From Bacillota bacterium (GTDB taxonomy: Bacteria; Bacillota; Clostridia; Lachnospirales; Lachnospiraceae): a stretch of 64,000 bases of DNA. Within the stretch, counting starts at the first letter, position 1. Each line of letters opens with the position of its first letter. The stretch spans positions 104,045 through 168,044 of the forward strand of contig JAEXOU010000015.1 of the NCBI GenBank assembly GCA_023439125.1. The letters run 5' to 3'. Made by a program: the position numbers and the translations under genes. The notes beneath the pieces were generated by a model, which made no database searches, was not told where the DNA came from, and worked only from the letters and a program-made list of their open reading frames with translations. Below, piece by piece: positions 1 through 8,911 of this stretch.

Positions 1-149
1 GTTAACATAAAACCGCATTCATGAAGTACATATAAATACTAGCTTTTGCGGTTATTTTAGTCACTTCGCAAATGATACAATATTATAGAATTACTGTCAA
101 GCATCAAAAACAAGATTTTTTGACTTTTTTTCAAATTTTCTAATTTGAC

Positions 150-187
150 ATAATAAAAAGTCACTTTCCATGTGACTTTTTATTGCC
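150..187 (-). terminator. Intrinsic terminator hairpin
   Basis: An AAAAGTCAC / GTGACTTTT stem with a short loop lies just past the stop codon of the SGNH-like gene. It is flanked by A and T runs on both sides, so it can end transcription on either strand. Seen directly in the sequence. Confidence 0.7.
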
Positions 188-191
188 TATA

Positions 192-1160
192 TTATTTTTT
201 TGCATTTTCAGTTTTTACAATGTATTTCTCTTCTCCTAAGATTTCACTAAAAATGATATCTGTAAACTGTATCGCTCCAGCTTTATTCAGGTGATCACTA
301 TTTAAAAATAACTCATAGTGGTTTTCAAATCGTTGATCATGCGCATAATCATAGTACTCCACGCCGGTATCTCGCTGTATTTGCTCAATACGACTATGAA
401 AATCATCCAAGAATTCCTCAGAAACTAAATTTGTATACTCCTTCATAAGTGGAGTTGTAATTAGGATTGGCCGAATGCTCTTAGATTTACATAAAGTAAT
501 CATCTGATAAACAGCATCAACATTCGTCGGATTAATCATAAGCTCTCCACTTTCATCATACTTATTCCCAATGTGACGTTCATATGCTTCTTCTGCATCC
601 ACCAATACTGCTTCCCTATTCGTTGTTCTCTGCCATGTTTCGTCATTGTGACTTACACTATGTCCGAAAAAAACTTGAAGTATTTCCTCCTTTGCTGACC
701 ATAAAGTGAACTCGCTTAACAACATATTTTTTATATGAAACTGCTTAATCAAATTTTTCGGTAAAATCTCATAGTATCGTTGATTCAGTGATTCATAATC
801 AGCCTTCTGTGATTCATCAACACCATAGAAAGAAAAATAGGAAATCGGGATAAATAGAACACCATTCTCCTCTAAATCATCTTGATAATACTGTAGAATT
901 CGATTATCATAATCCAGGCTTTGAGAAACTAAACCAAAGTTAAAACATTTACATGATGGCTCGATATCATCATAGCAAAAACTCATCAAACCATGACTAC
1001 TTCCCACATTTGCCACTCTAATATGAGGTGAGATATTCTTAAATTTATCTGTATAATCTGAATCATTCTTGTTCTCTATCTTAAATATACCATTTAGTAC
1101 AACAAAAACTGTTATCATATAAGCAAAAGCAATCATAATCTTAACAACAAATTTTCTCAT
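192..1160 (-). CDS. SGNH-like membrane-anchored protein, MBOAT partner
   Basis: A 322-residue protein with one N-terminal membrane segment (about residues 6-24) and a predicted extracytoplasmic body. A GSSHG motif at about 53-57 and NSDHLN near 287-292 (Asp289, His290) match the nucleophile block and the catalytic Asp-x-x-His block of SGNH/GDSL esterases such as DltD and AlgJ/AlgX. It starts 5 bp after the stop of an MBOAT acyltransferase, so the two are almost certainly co-transcribed. In known AlgI/AlgJ and DltB/DltD systems the MBOAT passes an acyl group across the membrane and the SGNH protein places it on a glycan or teichoic acid. That role is inferred here and the acceptor is unknown. 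The Shine-Dalgarno is weak, consistent with translational coupling. Confidence 0.75.
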   Translation of the reverse strand: MRKFVVKIMIAFAYMITVFVVLNGIFKIENKNDSDYTDKFKNISPHIRVANVGSSHGLMSFCYDDIEPSCKCFNFGLVSQSLDYDNRILQYYQDDLEENGVLFIPISYFSFYGVDESQKADYESLNQRYYEILPKNLIKQFHIKNMLLSEFTLWSAKEEILQVFFGHSVSHNDETWQRTTNREAVLVDAEEAYERHIGNKYDESGELMINPTNVDAVYQMITLCKSKSIRPILITTPLMKEYTNLVSEEFLDDFHSRIEQIQRDTGVEYYDYAHDQRFENHYELFLNSDHLNKAGAIQFTDIIFSEILGEEKYIVKTENAKK

Positions 1161-1165
1161 ACTTA

Positions 1166-2608
1166 CTAGAACTGAAAATAAATGAACTCAGTTGTAGCTC
1201 CTTTCTCTGAAAATAATATAAGAATCAGCAAAAATACAGCATACATCCCCCACCTAGCTACTGGTTTCCAATGAGTCATCTTCATTAATGCATCCTCTTT
1301 TTGCGAGAAGAATTCATAGATTACTAACACCAGCAGTACAAAGAAGATAATTACAAGAATCGACTTACTCAATTGAAGACTCTCAATTCCAAGTGTGATA
1401 TAGCTTCCTACGTTCATTATGCCAACAAACATATTGGAAAACATATAATTTACGTCATGTAAGGAATTTGCCCGAAAAAAGATCCAAGCAAAGCTACAGA
1501 AGGTAAACGTAAAGACAACTCCAACAAACAACCTAATACTAGACTTTTTTCCACTTCGATTTTTCTTTGTTATTAAGTTCTCTGCTACTTGTCCTAATCC
1601 ATGGGCTAACCCCCACAGTACATAGGTCCACTTCGCACCATGCCACAGTCCACTCACTAAAAACGTGATTATAACATTGGTAGCATTACGTAGCCTACTT
1701 ACACGATTCCCACCCAAAGGAATATAAACATAATCTCGAAACCAAGTACTTAACGATATGTGCCAGCGAGACCAAAACTCATGAAGAGAAGATGAAAAGT
1801 AAGGGCTTTTGAAATTGGTCATTAGGTCAATACCAAAAAGCTTTGCAGTACCGATTGCTATATCAGAATAACCCGAAAAATCACAATATATCTGAAAGGT
1901 AAAAAATAAAGAACATAGAAGTAAAGAAAACCCTTTATATGCATCTAGAGAATTATAGACACGGTCCACATAAATCGCTAAGGTATCCGCAATTACCATC
2001 TTCTTAAAGAAACCCCAAGCGATTAACTTTACACCATACACTGCCTGATCATATTTAAACTCGTGCTTTTCTTTAAACTGAGGGAGTAGACTTTTCGCTC
2101 GTCCAATTGGTCCTGCTACCAATTGAGGAAAGAACGTAATAAATGTAGCATAAATCCCAAAGTGATATTCAGGCTCTACCTTTCCATGATAAACATCTAA
2201 TATGTAACTTACGGTCTGGAATGTATAAAATGAGATGCCAACTGGAAGTAAAAGTTTTAGGGTAATCGGATGAACCTGTAGAGCAAAAATACCTAATATA
2301 TCAGTAATACTCTTACTCATGAAATTGAAATATTTAAAGACAAATAGAATTCCAAAACTTATAAGTACTGTAGAAGCGACAAGTAACTTTTTCTTTCGTT
2401 CCGTTTCTGCTTTCCGAACAAGGATAGCACAACTGTACGACAGAATGGTCGTAAATACTATCAATACAATATACTTTATATTCCATGACATGTAGAAGTA
2501 ATAACTCGACAATAATAGTATGCACCATCTATGCTTTTGTGGACATAACCAATATGCAGCAAATACAATTGGTAAAAATATTGCAAATGAAAGCGAGTTA
2601 AATAGCAT
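1166..2608 (-). CDS. MBOAT family O-acyltransferase (AlgI/DltB-like)
   Basis: A 480-residue polytopic membrane protein with around ten hydrophobic segments. It carries the MBOAT hallmarks: RWHISLSTWFRDYVYIPLGG at about 281-300 and the conserved WHG at 322-324 (His323, the expected catalytic residue). Family members such as AlgI and DltB move acetyl or alanyl groups through the membrane to surface polymers. The SGNH-like gene follows after 5 bp and forms the usual acylation pair. The start ATG has GAGGGG nearby. The transcript is insulated from truA by a terminator at about 2749-2780 and has its own promoter-like sequence at 2666-2693. The substrate cannot be told from sequence. Confidence 0.88.
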   Translation of the reverse strand: MLFNSLSFAIFLPIVFAAYWLCPQKHRWCILLLSSYYFYMSWNIKYIVLIVFTTILSYSCAILVRKAETERKKKLLVASTVLISFGILFVFKYFNFMSKSITDILGIFALQVHPITLKLLLPVGISFYTFQTVSYILDVYHGKVEPEYHFGIYATFITFFPQLVAGPIGRAKSLLPQFKEKHEFKYDQAVYGVKLIAWGFFKKMVIADTLAIYVDRVYNSLDAYKGFSLLLCSLFFTFQIYCDFSGYSDIAIGTAKLFGIDLMTNFKSPYFSSSLHEFWSRWHISLSTWFRDYVYIPLGGNRVSRLRNATNVIITFLVSGLWHGAKWTYVLWGLAHGLGQVAENLITKKNRSGKKSSIRLFVGVVFTFTFCSFAWIFFRANSLHDVNYMFSNMFVGIMNVGSYITLGIESLQLSKSILVIIFFVLLVLVIYEFFSQKEDALMKMTHWKPVARWGMYAVFLLILILFSEKGATTEFIYFQF

Positions 2609-2665
2609 AGTTTTCCCCTCAATTTCTATAAATTAACACTTTCTACTGACCTTTTATCTACAATA

Positions 2666-2693
2666 ATGTTATCATATATTTGGAAATATTCAA
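2666..2693 (-). promoter_or_regulatory. Putative sigma-A promoter for MBOAT operon
   Basis: On the minus strand TTGAAT and TAACAT are separated by 16 bp, about 60 bp upstream of the MBOAT start codon. A fair but not perfect sigma-A match. Confidence 0.45.
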
Positions 2694-2748
2694 CAAATTT
2701 TAAGCTGCAAGAAAGCCCTCACATCGCATGCTTTTCCTTTCTTTAAAT

Positions 2749-2780
2749 AAAAAAAACCACAAGATGACAATCTTATGGTC
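2749..2780 (-). terminator. Intrinsic terminator on minus strand
   Basis: Read on the minus strand, ACCATAAGAT-TGTC-ATCTTGTGGT forms a 10-bp stem (one G-T pair) followed by eight T residues. It separates the truA-side transcript and the palindromic elements from the MBOAT operon. Confidence 0.75.
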
Positions 2781-2828
2781 TTTATGAATATGCTTATAGG
2801 GGTAAAAGTACTTTTCAATAAATTAATT

Positions 2829-3020
2829 CGTCATTTTGCATAAATAAACTTGCTAAAATGGGATGACAAACATAATTTAGGAGCATACTGTTATGAAGTC
2901 GTCGGTTCTTAGGGCCTGTATTTTAGGCCCTTACATACCGCTACGAACTTCATTCAAGCGAAAGCGTGTTGCGTATAAATTATGTTTATCATCCCATACT
3001 CATAATTGTGCAAAATGACG
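2829..3020. repeat. Palindromic repeat element, copy A (full)
   Basis: A 192-bp imperfect palindrome. The ends are CGTCATTTTGCA and TGCAAAATGACG (12 of 12 paired). An inner 22-bp arm pairs at 21 positions (GGGATGACAAACATAATTTA with its partner at about 2975-2996). The apical hairpin is GGGCC-TGTATTTTA-GGCCC. The right arm holds a small AAGC-GAAA-GCG hairpin with a GNRA loop. Copies are at 11920-12119, 37830-38029 and 38528-38625 (half). No target-site duplication was seen. Confidence 0.85.
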
Positions 3021-3022
3021 AC

Positions 3023-3329
3023 AAAGGCCTTTTGACCCCTGGATCTGTAGATGTCGGGGGCAAAAGACCTTTGAAAAATATGATTGGCAATTTGAATAAA
3101 GCAAAAGAACGAATACGCCTATGGAAATGTATTAGATGTTCTTATTATCTAGATATTTGTGTTATATCATAAAACAGATCTGTTTGAGCGAAGCGAGTTA
3201 TCTGTTTTATGATATGCTCAACACAAATCTCTAGATAATTAGAATATCTTATACATTGTAATCGAAGCATGAGGCTTTTGGCTTTATACAAATTGCCACT
3301 GACACAACATAAGCAGGCCTTTTGACCCC
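3023..3329. repeat. Compound palindrome with 15-bp direct repeats
   Basis: Two nested structures. A 17-bp-stem hairpin (3023-3039 with 3057-3073) is followed by a very long palindrome at 3082-3301, whose about 98-nt arms match with few mismatches. Its tip is ATAAAACAGAT paired with ATCTGTTTTAT around a GAGCGAAGCGAG loop. The 15-mer AGGCCTTTTGACCCC occurs at 3025-3039 and again at 3315-3329, bracketing the long palindrome. It lies between copy A of the other repeat family and the end of truA. It is too long and imperfect for a simple terminator; it may be a MITE-like insertion or a structured RNA. Confidence 0.75.
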
Positions 3330-3338
3330 GACTTCATC

Positions 3339-4076
3339 CTACAGGTATTCAATTTTTACTAAGGTTAAACCCTTTGCTGGGGCAGTTGGCCCAGATACAG
3401 TTCGATCCTTTTGCTCTAGCATCCATGCAACTTTCTCTGGCTCATAATAATGAATACCAACTTGAATCAATGTTCCTGCAATGATACGGACCATATTATA
3501 CAAGAAGCCATTTCCTTGAATACGAATGATAATTTCTTGATTCTCTTTTATTATATCCAAAGAATAAATGGTACGAACCGTTGATTTCACTTGAGTATTT
3601 ACAGAGCAGAAACTAACAAAATCATGTTCACCAATCAGATAGTTTGCTGCTGCCTGCATCCGCTCCACATCAATATCATTGTAAACAAAATGAGTATATC
3701 TGCGATTTAATGGCATTGGATGAACTGCATTGTAGATGCGATATTCATACGTTTTCTTAGTATCTGTAAATCTTGGATGAAAATCTAGTGGTACTTCCCT
3801 AGACTCTTGAATTACAATATCCTCCGGAAGTCTCTGATTTAGTGCATAGGAAATCCGATCAGCAGGAATTCTTGTTTCCGTATCAAATACGGCCACGTTA
3901 CCCATAGCATGAACACCCGAATCGGTACGACTAGCACCAATCACAGTAATTTGCTCTTTTAGTAGCGCTGATAACTCTCGATTTAGTACCTCTTCGATCG
4001 TAATAAAATTCGACTGTGCTTGCCATCCATAATACTCTGTCCCATCATAGGCAACAACCAACAAAACTCTTTTCAT
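3339..4076 (-). CDS. truA: tRNA pseudouridine synthase A
   Basis: Makes pseudouridine at positions 38-40 of tRNA anticodon arms. The family signature RTDSGVHA is present with the catalytic Asp at about residue 52, and the C-terminal FLYNMVRIIAGTL motif matches TruA. Length (245 residues) is normal. The ATG at 4076 follows AAGGTGTGGAG; a GTG two codons upstream (4082) is the alternative. It is the last gene of ecfA1-ecfA2-ecfT-truA, the same order seen in other Firmicutes. There rplM and rpsI usually follow; here large palindromes follow instead. Confidence 0.96.
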   Translation of the reverse strand: MKRVLLVVAYDGTEYYGWQAQSNFITIEEVLNRELSALLKEQITVIGASRTDSGVHAMGNVAVFDTETRIPADRISYALNQRLPEDIVIQESREVPLDFHPRFTDTKKTYEYRIYNAVHPMPLNRRYTHFVYNDIDVERMQAAANYLIGEHDFVSFCSVNTQVKSTVRTIYSLDIIKENQEIIIRIQGNGFLYNMVRIIAGTLIQVGIHYYEPEKVAWMLEQKDRTVSGPTAPAKGLTLVKIEYL

Positions 4077-4128
4077 CTCCACACCTTTTCTATACTTTAA
4101 TTCTTATGAATTTATAAAGTCTAATTTT

Positions 4129-4923
4129 TTACTTAATCAATACAATGATAGCCGCAATGTATGCAACATAAACACCAAATGTTATGATATCTCTTCTCTT
4201 ATAATGAAGAGGCTTCATCTTTGTACGACCCTTACCACCACGATAACATCTCGCCTCCATTGCCATCGCTAAATCACTAGCTCGACGAAAGGCTGAGATA
4301 AATAGTGGAACTAGAATCGGTACCATTGCTCTTGCTCGCTTAATTAATCCACCTGTTTCAAAATCTGCACCACGAGCCTGTTGCGCCTTCATAATCTTGT
4401 CTGTCTCTTCTAAAAGAATTGGGATAAAACGAAGTGCAATCGACATCATCATTGCAACTTCATGAACAGGCACATGAATAACTTTCAATGGCCCAAGTAA
4501 CTTCTCAATCCCATCGGTCAATTGGTTTGGTGTTGTCGTAAGCGTCATTAAGGAGGAACCGATAATCAAGGATATTAGTCGAATTCCCATAAATCCAGCT
4601 GTTCGCAAACCCTCTTTTGTAATCTTTAAAAAACCTAACCGCCAAATTTCTTCTCCTGGAGTCAAGAACAAATTAAATCCCACAGTAAAAAGCAATAAGA
4701 ATATAACGGCTTTTAGCCCTTTTACAATGAATTTAATTGGAACCTTAGATAATAAGATTACTCCAATTAAAAAAGATCCTGTTATCAGATATCCCCAAAA
4801 AGAACGAAATAAAAACAAGGAGATGATATAAACGAGAGTACCAATCAATTTCACACGAGGGTCTAGTCGATGAATTACTGAATTTGCTGGATAATATTGT
4901 CCAATTGTTATGTCTCTAATCAT
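4129..4923 (-). CDS. ecfT: ECF transporter transmembrane protein EcfT
   Basis: The 264-residue integral membrane coupling subunit of a group II energy-coupling factor transporter. It has about five to six hydrophobic segments and the two Ala-Arg-Gly-type coupling helices: QQARGADFE (ARG 183-185) and MEARCYRGG (ARC 224-226). These contact the ATPase pair. The start has AAAGGG. It sits directly after ecfA2. In group II systems this module is shared by several substrate-binding S-components, so bioY at 57 kb could be a client (inference). Confidence 0.95.
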   Translation of the reverse strand: MIRDITIGQYYPANSVIHRLDPRVKLIGTLVYIISLFLFRSFWGYLITGSFLIGVILLSKVPIKFIVKGLKAVIFLLLFTVGFNLFLTPGEEIWRLGFLKITKEGLRTAGFMGIRLISLIIGSSLMTLTTTPNQLTDGIEKLLGPLKVIHVPVHEVAMMMSIALRFIPILLEETDKIMKAQQARGADFETGGLIKRARAMVPILVPLFISAFRRASDLAMAMEARCYRGGKGRTKMKPLHYKRRDIITFGVYVAYIAAIIVLIK

Positions 4924-4935
4924 AGCTAACCCTTT

Positions 4936-5790
4936 CTAAGCCTGTGTTTTCCACCAGGCATATAATTCATCTACAGCTTCTTCTACTGTAGTTGCATCTG
5001 TCCGAACTGATAATCCGGCCTGCTTTAAATCATTCATGACATAAGTAACCTGTGGTGCAGCTAGTCCAATACGCTCTAATTCCTCATAATGTTGAAATAC
5101 ATTTTTCGGAGTATCGTCAAAAGCAATGCTTCCTTTATTCATTACAATAATACGGTCAACGTATTTTGCAACATCCTCCATACTATGAGAAACTAAAATA
5201 ACTGTAATTCTTCTTTCTCTCTGAATCTTTGCAATCTGATCCAGAATCTCATCACGACCTCTTGGATCCAAACCTGCAGTTGGTTCATCTAAGATTAATA
5301 CTTCTGGTTGCATTGCAAGAACACCAGCGATTGCAACTCTTCGCTTTTGTCCGCCTGATAATTCAAAAGGAGAAACATCGAGTAAATCATCACTAATTCC
5401 AACCATTTTTAGAGCTTCAAAGGATCGTAAATCTACTTCTAATGGCTTTAAGCCAAGATTCTTAGGACCAAATTGAACATCCTTTAATACAGTTGTTTCA
5501 AACAACTGATGCTCAGGATATTGAAATACTAATCCAACTTTGCTTCTAAGCTCTTTTTTGTTAAAATCGGAATCATAAATATCCTTACCATTATAATAGA
5601 CACCACCACTGGTAGCTTTCATTAATCCGTTCATATGCTGTATCAAAGTGGATTTTCCAGAACCAGTATGACCAATTAAGCCAATAAATTGACCATCAGG
5701 AATCTGTAATTCTATATCTTTAAGTGCGTGCTTTTTATAAGCTGTACCTTCACCATAAATATAATTTAATTTATTTAATATGATTGCCAT
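4936..5790 (-). CDS. ecfA2: ECF transporter ATPase EcfA2
   Basis: A 284-residue ABC ATPase. Walker A GHTGSGKST is at 40-48, the Q-loop Gln at 90, the signature LSGGQ at 144-148 and Walker B LILDE at 165-169. It pairs with EcfA1 to drive EcfT. Assigned as EcfA2 from its position second in the ecfA1-ecfA2-ecfT order and its closer match to the CbiO2 type. RBS GAGGCGGTGAAAG precedes the ATG; 13 bp separate it from ecfA1. Confidence 0.94.
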   Translation of the reverse strand: MAIILNKLNYIYGEGTAYKKHALKDIELQIPDGQFIGLIGHTGSGKSTLIQHMNGLMKATSGGVYYNGKDIYDSDFNKKELRSKVGLVFQYPEHQLFETTVLKDVQFGPKNLGLKPLEVDLRSFEALKMVGISDDLLDVSPFELSGGQKRRVAIAGVLAMQPEVLILDEPTAGLDPRGRDEILDQIAKIQRERRITVILVSHSMEDVAKYVDRIIVMNKGSIAFDDTPKNVFQHYEELERIGLAAPQVTYVMNDLKQAGLSVRTDATTVEEAVDELYAWWKTQA

Positions 5791-5803
5791 TCTTTCACCG
5801 CCT

Positions 5804-6664
5804 CTATCTTCTCCTAAGCTTCATAACTTCCTGTACAAACTCCTCTTTCGTAAGAATACCAGCTGGCAATGGTAACCCTTTTTGGGATAGCTCATAAGCA
5901 AGTTCTGTCACCTGCGGTACATCAAGACGATACTGTTTCATCTTCTCCACATGAGAAAATACCTCTTTAGGGGTTCCTTGCATTACGACTTTACCGGCAT
6001 CCATCACGATAACTTTATCCGCATGAATTACTTCATCCATATAATGAGTAATTAGTAAAATCGTAATCTTCTCATGTTGATTTAAATCATGAAGCGTTTT
6101 AATTACTTCTTTACGTCCATTCGGATCTAACATAGCGGTAGGTTCATCTAGTATAATACATTTAGGTCGCATCGCCATAATACCTGCAATTGCAACACGT
6201 TGTTTTTGTCCACCAGAAAGTTTATTCGGTGAATGTTCACGATATTCATACATTCCTACTGCTTTGAGACTTTCTTCAACACGTTTCCAAATCTCTTTTG
6301 TTTCAACTCCAAGGTTCTCTGGTCCAAATCCGACATCTTCCTCCACAATGGTTGCTATAATCTGATTATCAGGATTTTGAAATACCATTCCAGCAGATTG
6401 TCGAATATCCCAAAGATTATTTTCATCCGTAACGTCATAGCCATTCACATATAACGTTCCTTCCGTTGGTGTTAAAATCGCATTGATGTGTTTTGCCATT
6501 GTTGACTTTCCAGAGCCATTATGCCCTAGAATTGCTACAAAATCACCCTCTTTGACATCTAGGGTAACGTTATCGATTGCACGGTTAATCCCTTCAACAT
6601 TACCTTCTTCATCTCTACGAATATATTCGAACACTAAATTATTTGCATCTATCATCTTTTTCAT
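5804..6664 (-). CDS. ecfA1: ECF transporter ATPase EcfA1
   Basis: A 286-residue ABC ATPase. Walker A GHNGSGKST is at 47-55, the Q-loop (FQNPDNQI) at about 95-102, the signature LSGGQ at 149-153 and Walker B IILDE at 170-174. First gene of the ecfA1-ecfA2-ecfT-truA operon, with GGAG 9 nt before the ATG and a good promoter at 6750-6778. In many Firmicutes this operon follows rplQ directly; here about 7.7 kb of regulatory and exporter genes lie between. Confidence 0.94.
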   Translation of the reverse strand: MKKMIDANNLVFEYIRRDEEGNVEGINRAIDNVTLDVKEGDFVAILGHNGSGKSTMAKHINAILTPTEGTLYVNGYDVTDENNLWDIRQSAGMVFQNPDNQIIATIVEEDVGFGPENLGVETKEIWKRVEESLKAVGMYEYREHSPNKLSGGQKQRVAIAGIMAMRPKCIILDEPTAMLDPNGRKEVIKTLHDLNQHEKITILLITHYMDEVIHADKVIVMDAGKVVMQGTPKEVFSHVEKMKQYRLDVPQVTELAYELSQKGLPLPAGILTKEEFVQEVMKLRRR

Positions 6665-6749
6665 ATAATTTTACTCCTATGCAGCATATCATTCCTTCGA
6701 TGATATTACTGAAATTCATTCTTCTAACTGCACATTATTGTTCTCATAC

Positions 6750-6778
6750 ATTGTATTGTATAATCCTATGTTTTGCAA
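6750..6778 (-). promoter_or_regulatory. Sigma-A promoter for ecf-truA operon
   Basis: On the minus strand TTGCAA, 17 bp, TACAAT. A second overlapping TACAAT lies 12 bp from the -35 and is less well spaced. The distance to the ecfA1 start is about 85 bp. Confidence 0.65.
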
Positions 6779-6816
6779 GAAATTTTCTGCTCCGTGGGCG
6801 ATACTAGTGGATATCA

Positions 6817-6845
6817 TTTACAATCCATGCAACATTGATTATAAT
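6817..6845 (+). promoter_or_regulatory. Sigma-A promoter for histidine kinase operon
   Basis: TTTACA, 17 bp, TATAAT, with the -10 box ending about 30 bp before the kinase start codon. Divergent from the ecf promoter. Confidence 0.7.
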
Positions 6846-6876
6846 TAATGATATAAAATAGAAGAAGGAGCGAAAC

Positions 6877-8115
6877 ATGCAACATAAAATGCAGACAATT
6901 GAAGAAACCATTACTGTTGTGATTGGATTATTCGGTATCTTACTGTCCATTTTTTATGGAGTGACTCATCTTGAACTATTTCTTATTAGTAGTGGATGTT
7001 TTTTCATCCTTAGAAATACATATCAGCTTTGTGATGAAGGTCATTTAAAGCGACTTTTCTTTGGTGTGCTTATATTGGATTCTATCCTATTATGTTTCCT
7101 CTCAACCAGCTGTTACATATATTTCATAATAATCCCGCTTCGATTTATTCTCTTAGAAAAAAAGCTGCACTTTTCAAAACTACATATCCTCTATTTGTTT
7201 ATTCCAATCTGTCTTTCTTTGATTGATATAATCACAGCTACTGAACTATCCTCACATAAATTAAACTCATATCTTGTTCTTGAATTCGTTTTTATTGTTT
7301 CTGACTTACTAATTCGTGTCTTAGATTATTACGATTCCATAAATCAGAAATTGTATTTACTCTTAGCTGATTCAGCAATCAATGAGTTAGAGCAACATAA
7401 TTTAAATCAAAAACTGGCTTATCAAAATACTATCATTGAACGAACTTCCCGTATTAAGGAACGTGAAGCAATCGGACGAACAATACATAATGCTGTCGGG
7501 CATACAATTACCTCTGCTATCGTAACTTTAGAGGCTAGTGAAGTTCTGTTGGATCATAAGCCGGAGGAAGCTAAATTAAAGATAACGCAGGTGAAAGAAC
7601 GCATGCAACAAAGCTTAGGTTCAATACGTCAAGCTGTACGCCTCTTTGATGAGACTACAACGAAAGTTAGTATTGCTGATTTATATGATATCTTATCTGC
7701 AACACTAAATGAGTTTATGGTCGATACTACCTATCGAATTCGTCATAACCTTACCATTACAAAAGAACTTGAGCATCAATTTATTGATGTTAGCACTTCT
7801 GAATTCTTAAATGGTGCAGTTATGGAGGCATTGTCTAATGGATTGCGTCATGGCCATGCTACTGCTTTTATCATAATTTCAGAACTTCGTAATGATAAAT
7901 TATTACTTCAAGTTCTTGATAACGGTACTGTGGATGCTAATCACATTTATATAAATCAGCGCGATTTAATCAATCAAGGCTATGGACTTAAAAAAATACG
8001 TACCTATCTTGATGAAATCGGAGGAGAACTAAAGATTGATGTAAAGGATGGATTTCAATTAACTCTAATTGTTCCGCTAATTACAACTACAAGTGACTCA
8101 GGAAGGAGGAGATAG
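6877..8115 (+). CDS. Sensor histidine kinase, NarL/DesK type
   Basis: A 412-residue kinase. The N-terminal half holds about five membrane segments (residues 12-150) with little outside loop, so the ligand is probably sensed in or at the membrane. A coiled coil leads into a HisKA_3 dimerisation domain with RTIHNAVGH (His204 as phosphoacceptor). A HATPase domain follows with the N-box (MEALSNGLRHGHA), DNG and a GYGLKKIR G-box. The response regulator starts 1 nt after its stop. The plus-strand ABC exporter downstream of a terminator is the likely target (inference). RBS GAAGGAG precedes the ATG. Confidence 0.92.
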   Translation: MQHKMQTIEETITVVIGLFGILLSIFYGVTHLELFLISSGCFFILRNTYQLCDEGHLKRLFFGVLILDSILLCFLSTSCYIYFIIIPLRFILLEKKLHFSKLHILYLFIPICLSLIDIITATELSSHKLNSYLVLEFVFIVSDLLIRVLDYYDSINQKLYLLLADSAINELEQHNLNQKLAYQNTIIERTSRIKEREAIGRTIHNAVGHTITSAIVTLEASEVLLDHKPEEAKLKITQVKERMQQSLGSIRQAVRLFDETTTKVSIADLYDILSATLNEFMVDTTYRIRHNLTITKELEHQFIDVSTSEFLNGAVMEALSNGLRHGHATAFIIISELRNDKLLLQVLDNGTVDANHIYINQRDLINQGYGLKKIRTYLDEIGGELKIDVKDGFQLTLIVPLITTTSDSGRRR

Positions 8116-8116
8116 A

Positions 8117-8770
8117 ATGGAGCAAGTTAAAATACTACTTGTTGATGATGAATTATTATTAATCGATAGCTTGGAAGTTATATTATCCCTCCATCCTAAT
8201 TACTTAGTTGTTGGAAAGGCACAGGATGGAATAGAGGCACTTAAAATGATGGAAACAACGATTCCAGACCTTGCATTAGTTGACTTAAACATGGCAAAAA
8301 TGGGTGGATTAGAACTAATCCGACGAATGAAGACACAGTACCCTCACATTAAAATATTAGTTCTAACAACCTTCTATGATCAGGAAAATATCGCAACTGC
8401 CTTATCCAATGGAGCAAATGGGTATTTATTAAAAGATTCCGGACGAGATGCAATATTATCTGCTATTGAAAATATACTTCATGGTCAAAGTGTACTGGAT
8501 CAAAAAGTTCTTGATACACTAACAAAACTTGCAACTATACCTATGAAGGAAACAATAAAGCCTAATGTAGAAACAATCAAACCTCTTTCCACGTTAACCA
8601 AGCGTGAACAAGAAATTTGTGCAATGTTAGCCGAAGGCTATACAAATCATCAGATAGCCAGCTTTCTATATATATCCGAAGGTACTGTGAAAAACTACAT
8701 ATCCTCCATATATGATAAATACGACCTACATGACCGTGCAGCACTCGTTGTTACTCTTAGAAAAGAATAA
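8117..8770 (+). CDS. Response regulator, NarL/LuxR family
   Basis: A 217-residue DNA-binding regulator. The receiver domain has acidic residues Asp10-Asp11 and the phosphoacceptor Asp56 (ALVDLN), followed by LTTFYD and YLLKD. A C-terminal LuxR-type HTH begins at LTKREQEI and contains the recognition helix SEGTVKNYISSIY. The ATG at 8117 is chosen because AGGAAGGAGGAG lies just upstream; a GTG at 8093 would place the RBS inside the gene. It overlaps the RBS with the kinase 3' end, so the two are coupled. A terminator follows. Confidence 0.93.
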   Translation: MEQVKILLVDDELLLIDSLEVILSLHPNYLVVGKAQDGIEALKMMETTIPDLALVDLNMAKMGGLELIRRMKTQYPHIKILVLTTFYDQENIATALSNGANGYLLKDSGRDAILSAIENILHGQSVLDQKVLDTLTKLATIPMKETIKPNVETIKPLSTLTKREQEICAMLAEGYTNHQIASFLYISEGTVKNYISSIYDKYDLHDRAALVVTLRKE

Positions 8771-8812
8771 GATGTCAGCTATTACGATACTAACCTTGCT
8801 TGGTCTTCGCAC

Positions 8813-8850
8813 AAGAACCATGACTTGAGTCATGGTTCTTTATTACTTTT
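8813..8850 (+). terminator. Intrinsic terminator of two-component operon
   Basis: AAGAACCATGAC / GTCATGGTTCTT perfect stem, then TTATTACTTTT. Confidence 0.9.
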
Positions 8851-8911
8851 GGTACTTATCAGGCTTTGATTGCTTTGATAAACTGAGCACAGAACAAAAA
8901 AGGAGGTCATT

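Noticed and set aside
1..60. AAACCGCA / TGCGGTT inverted repeat at the left edge
   Set aside because: The loop is about 30 nt and the gene it would serve is outside the window; too weak to call.
2966..3172. A 68-codon plus-strand frame
   Set aside because: It lies wholly in the palindromic elements and has no RBS; a by-product of the repeats.
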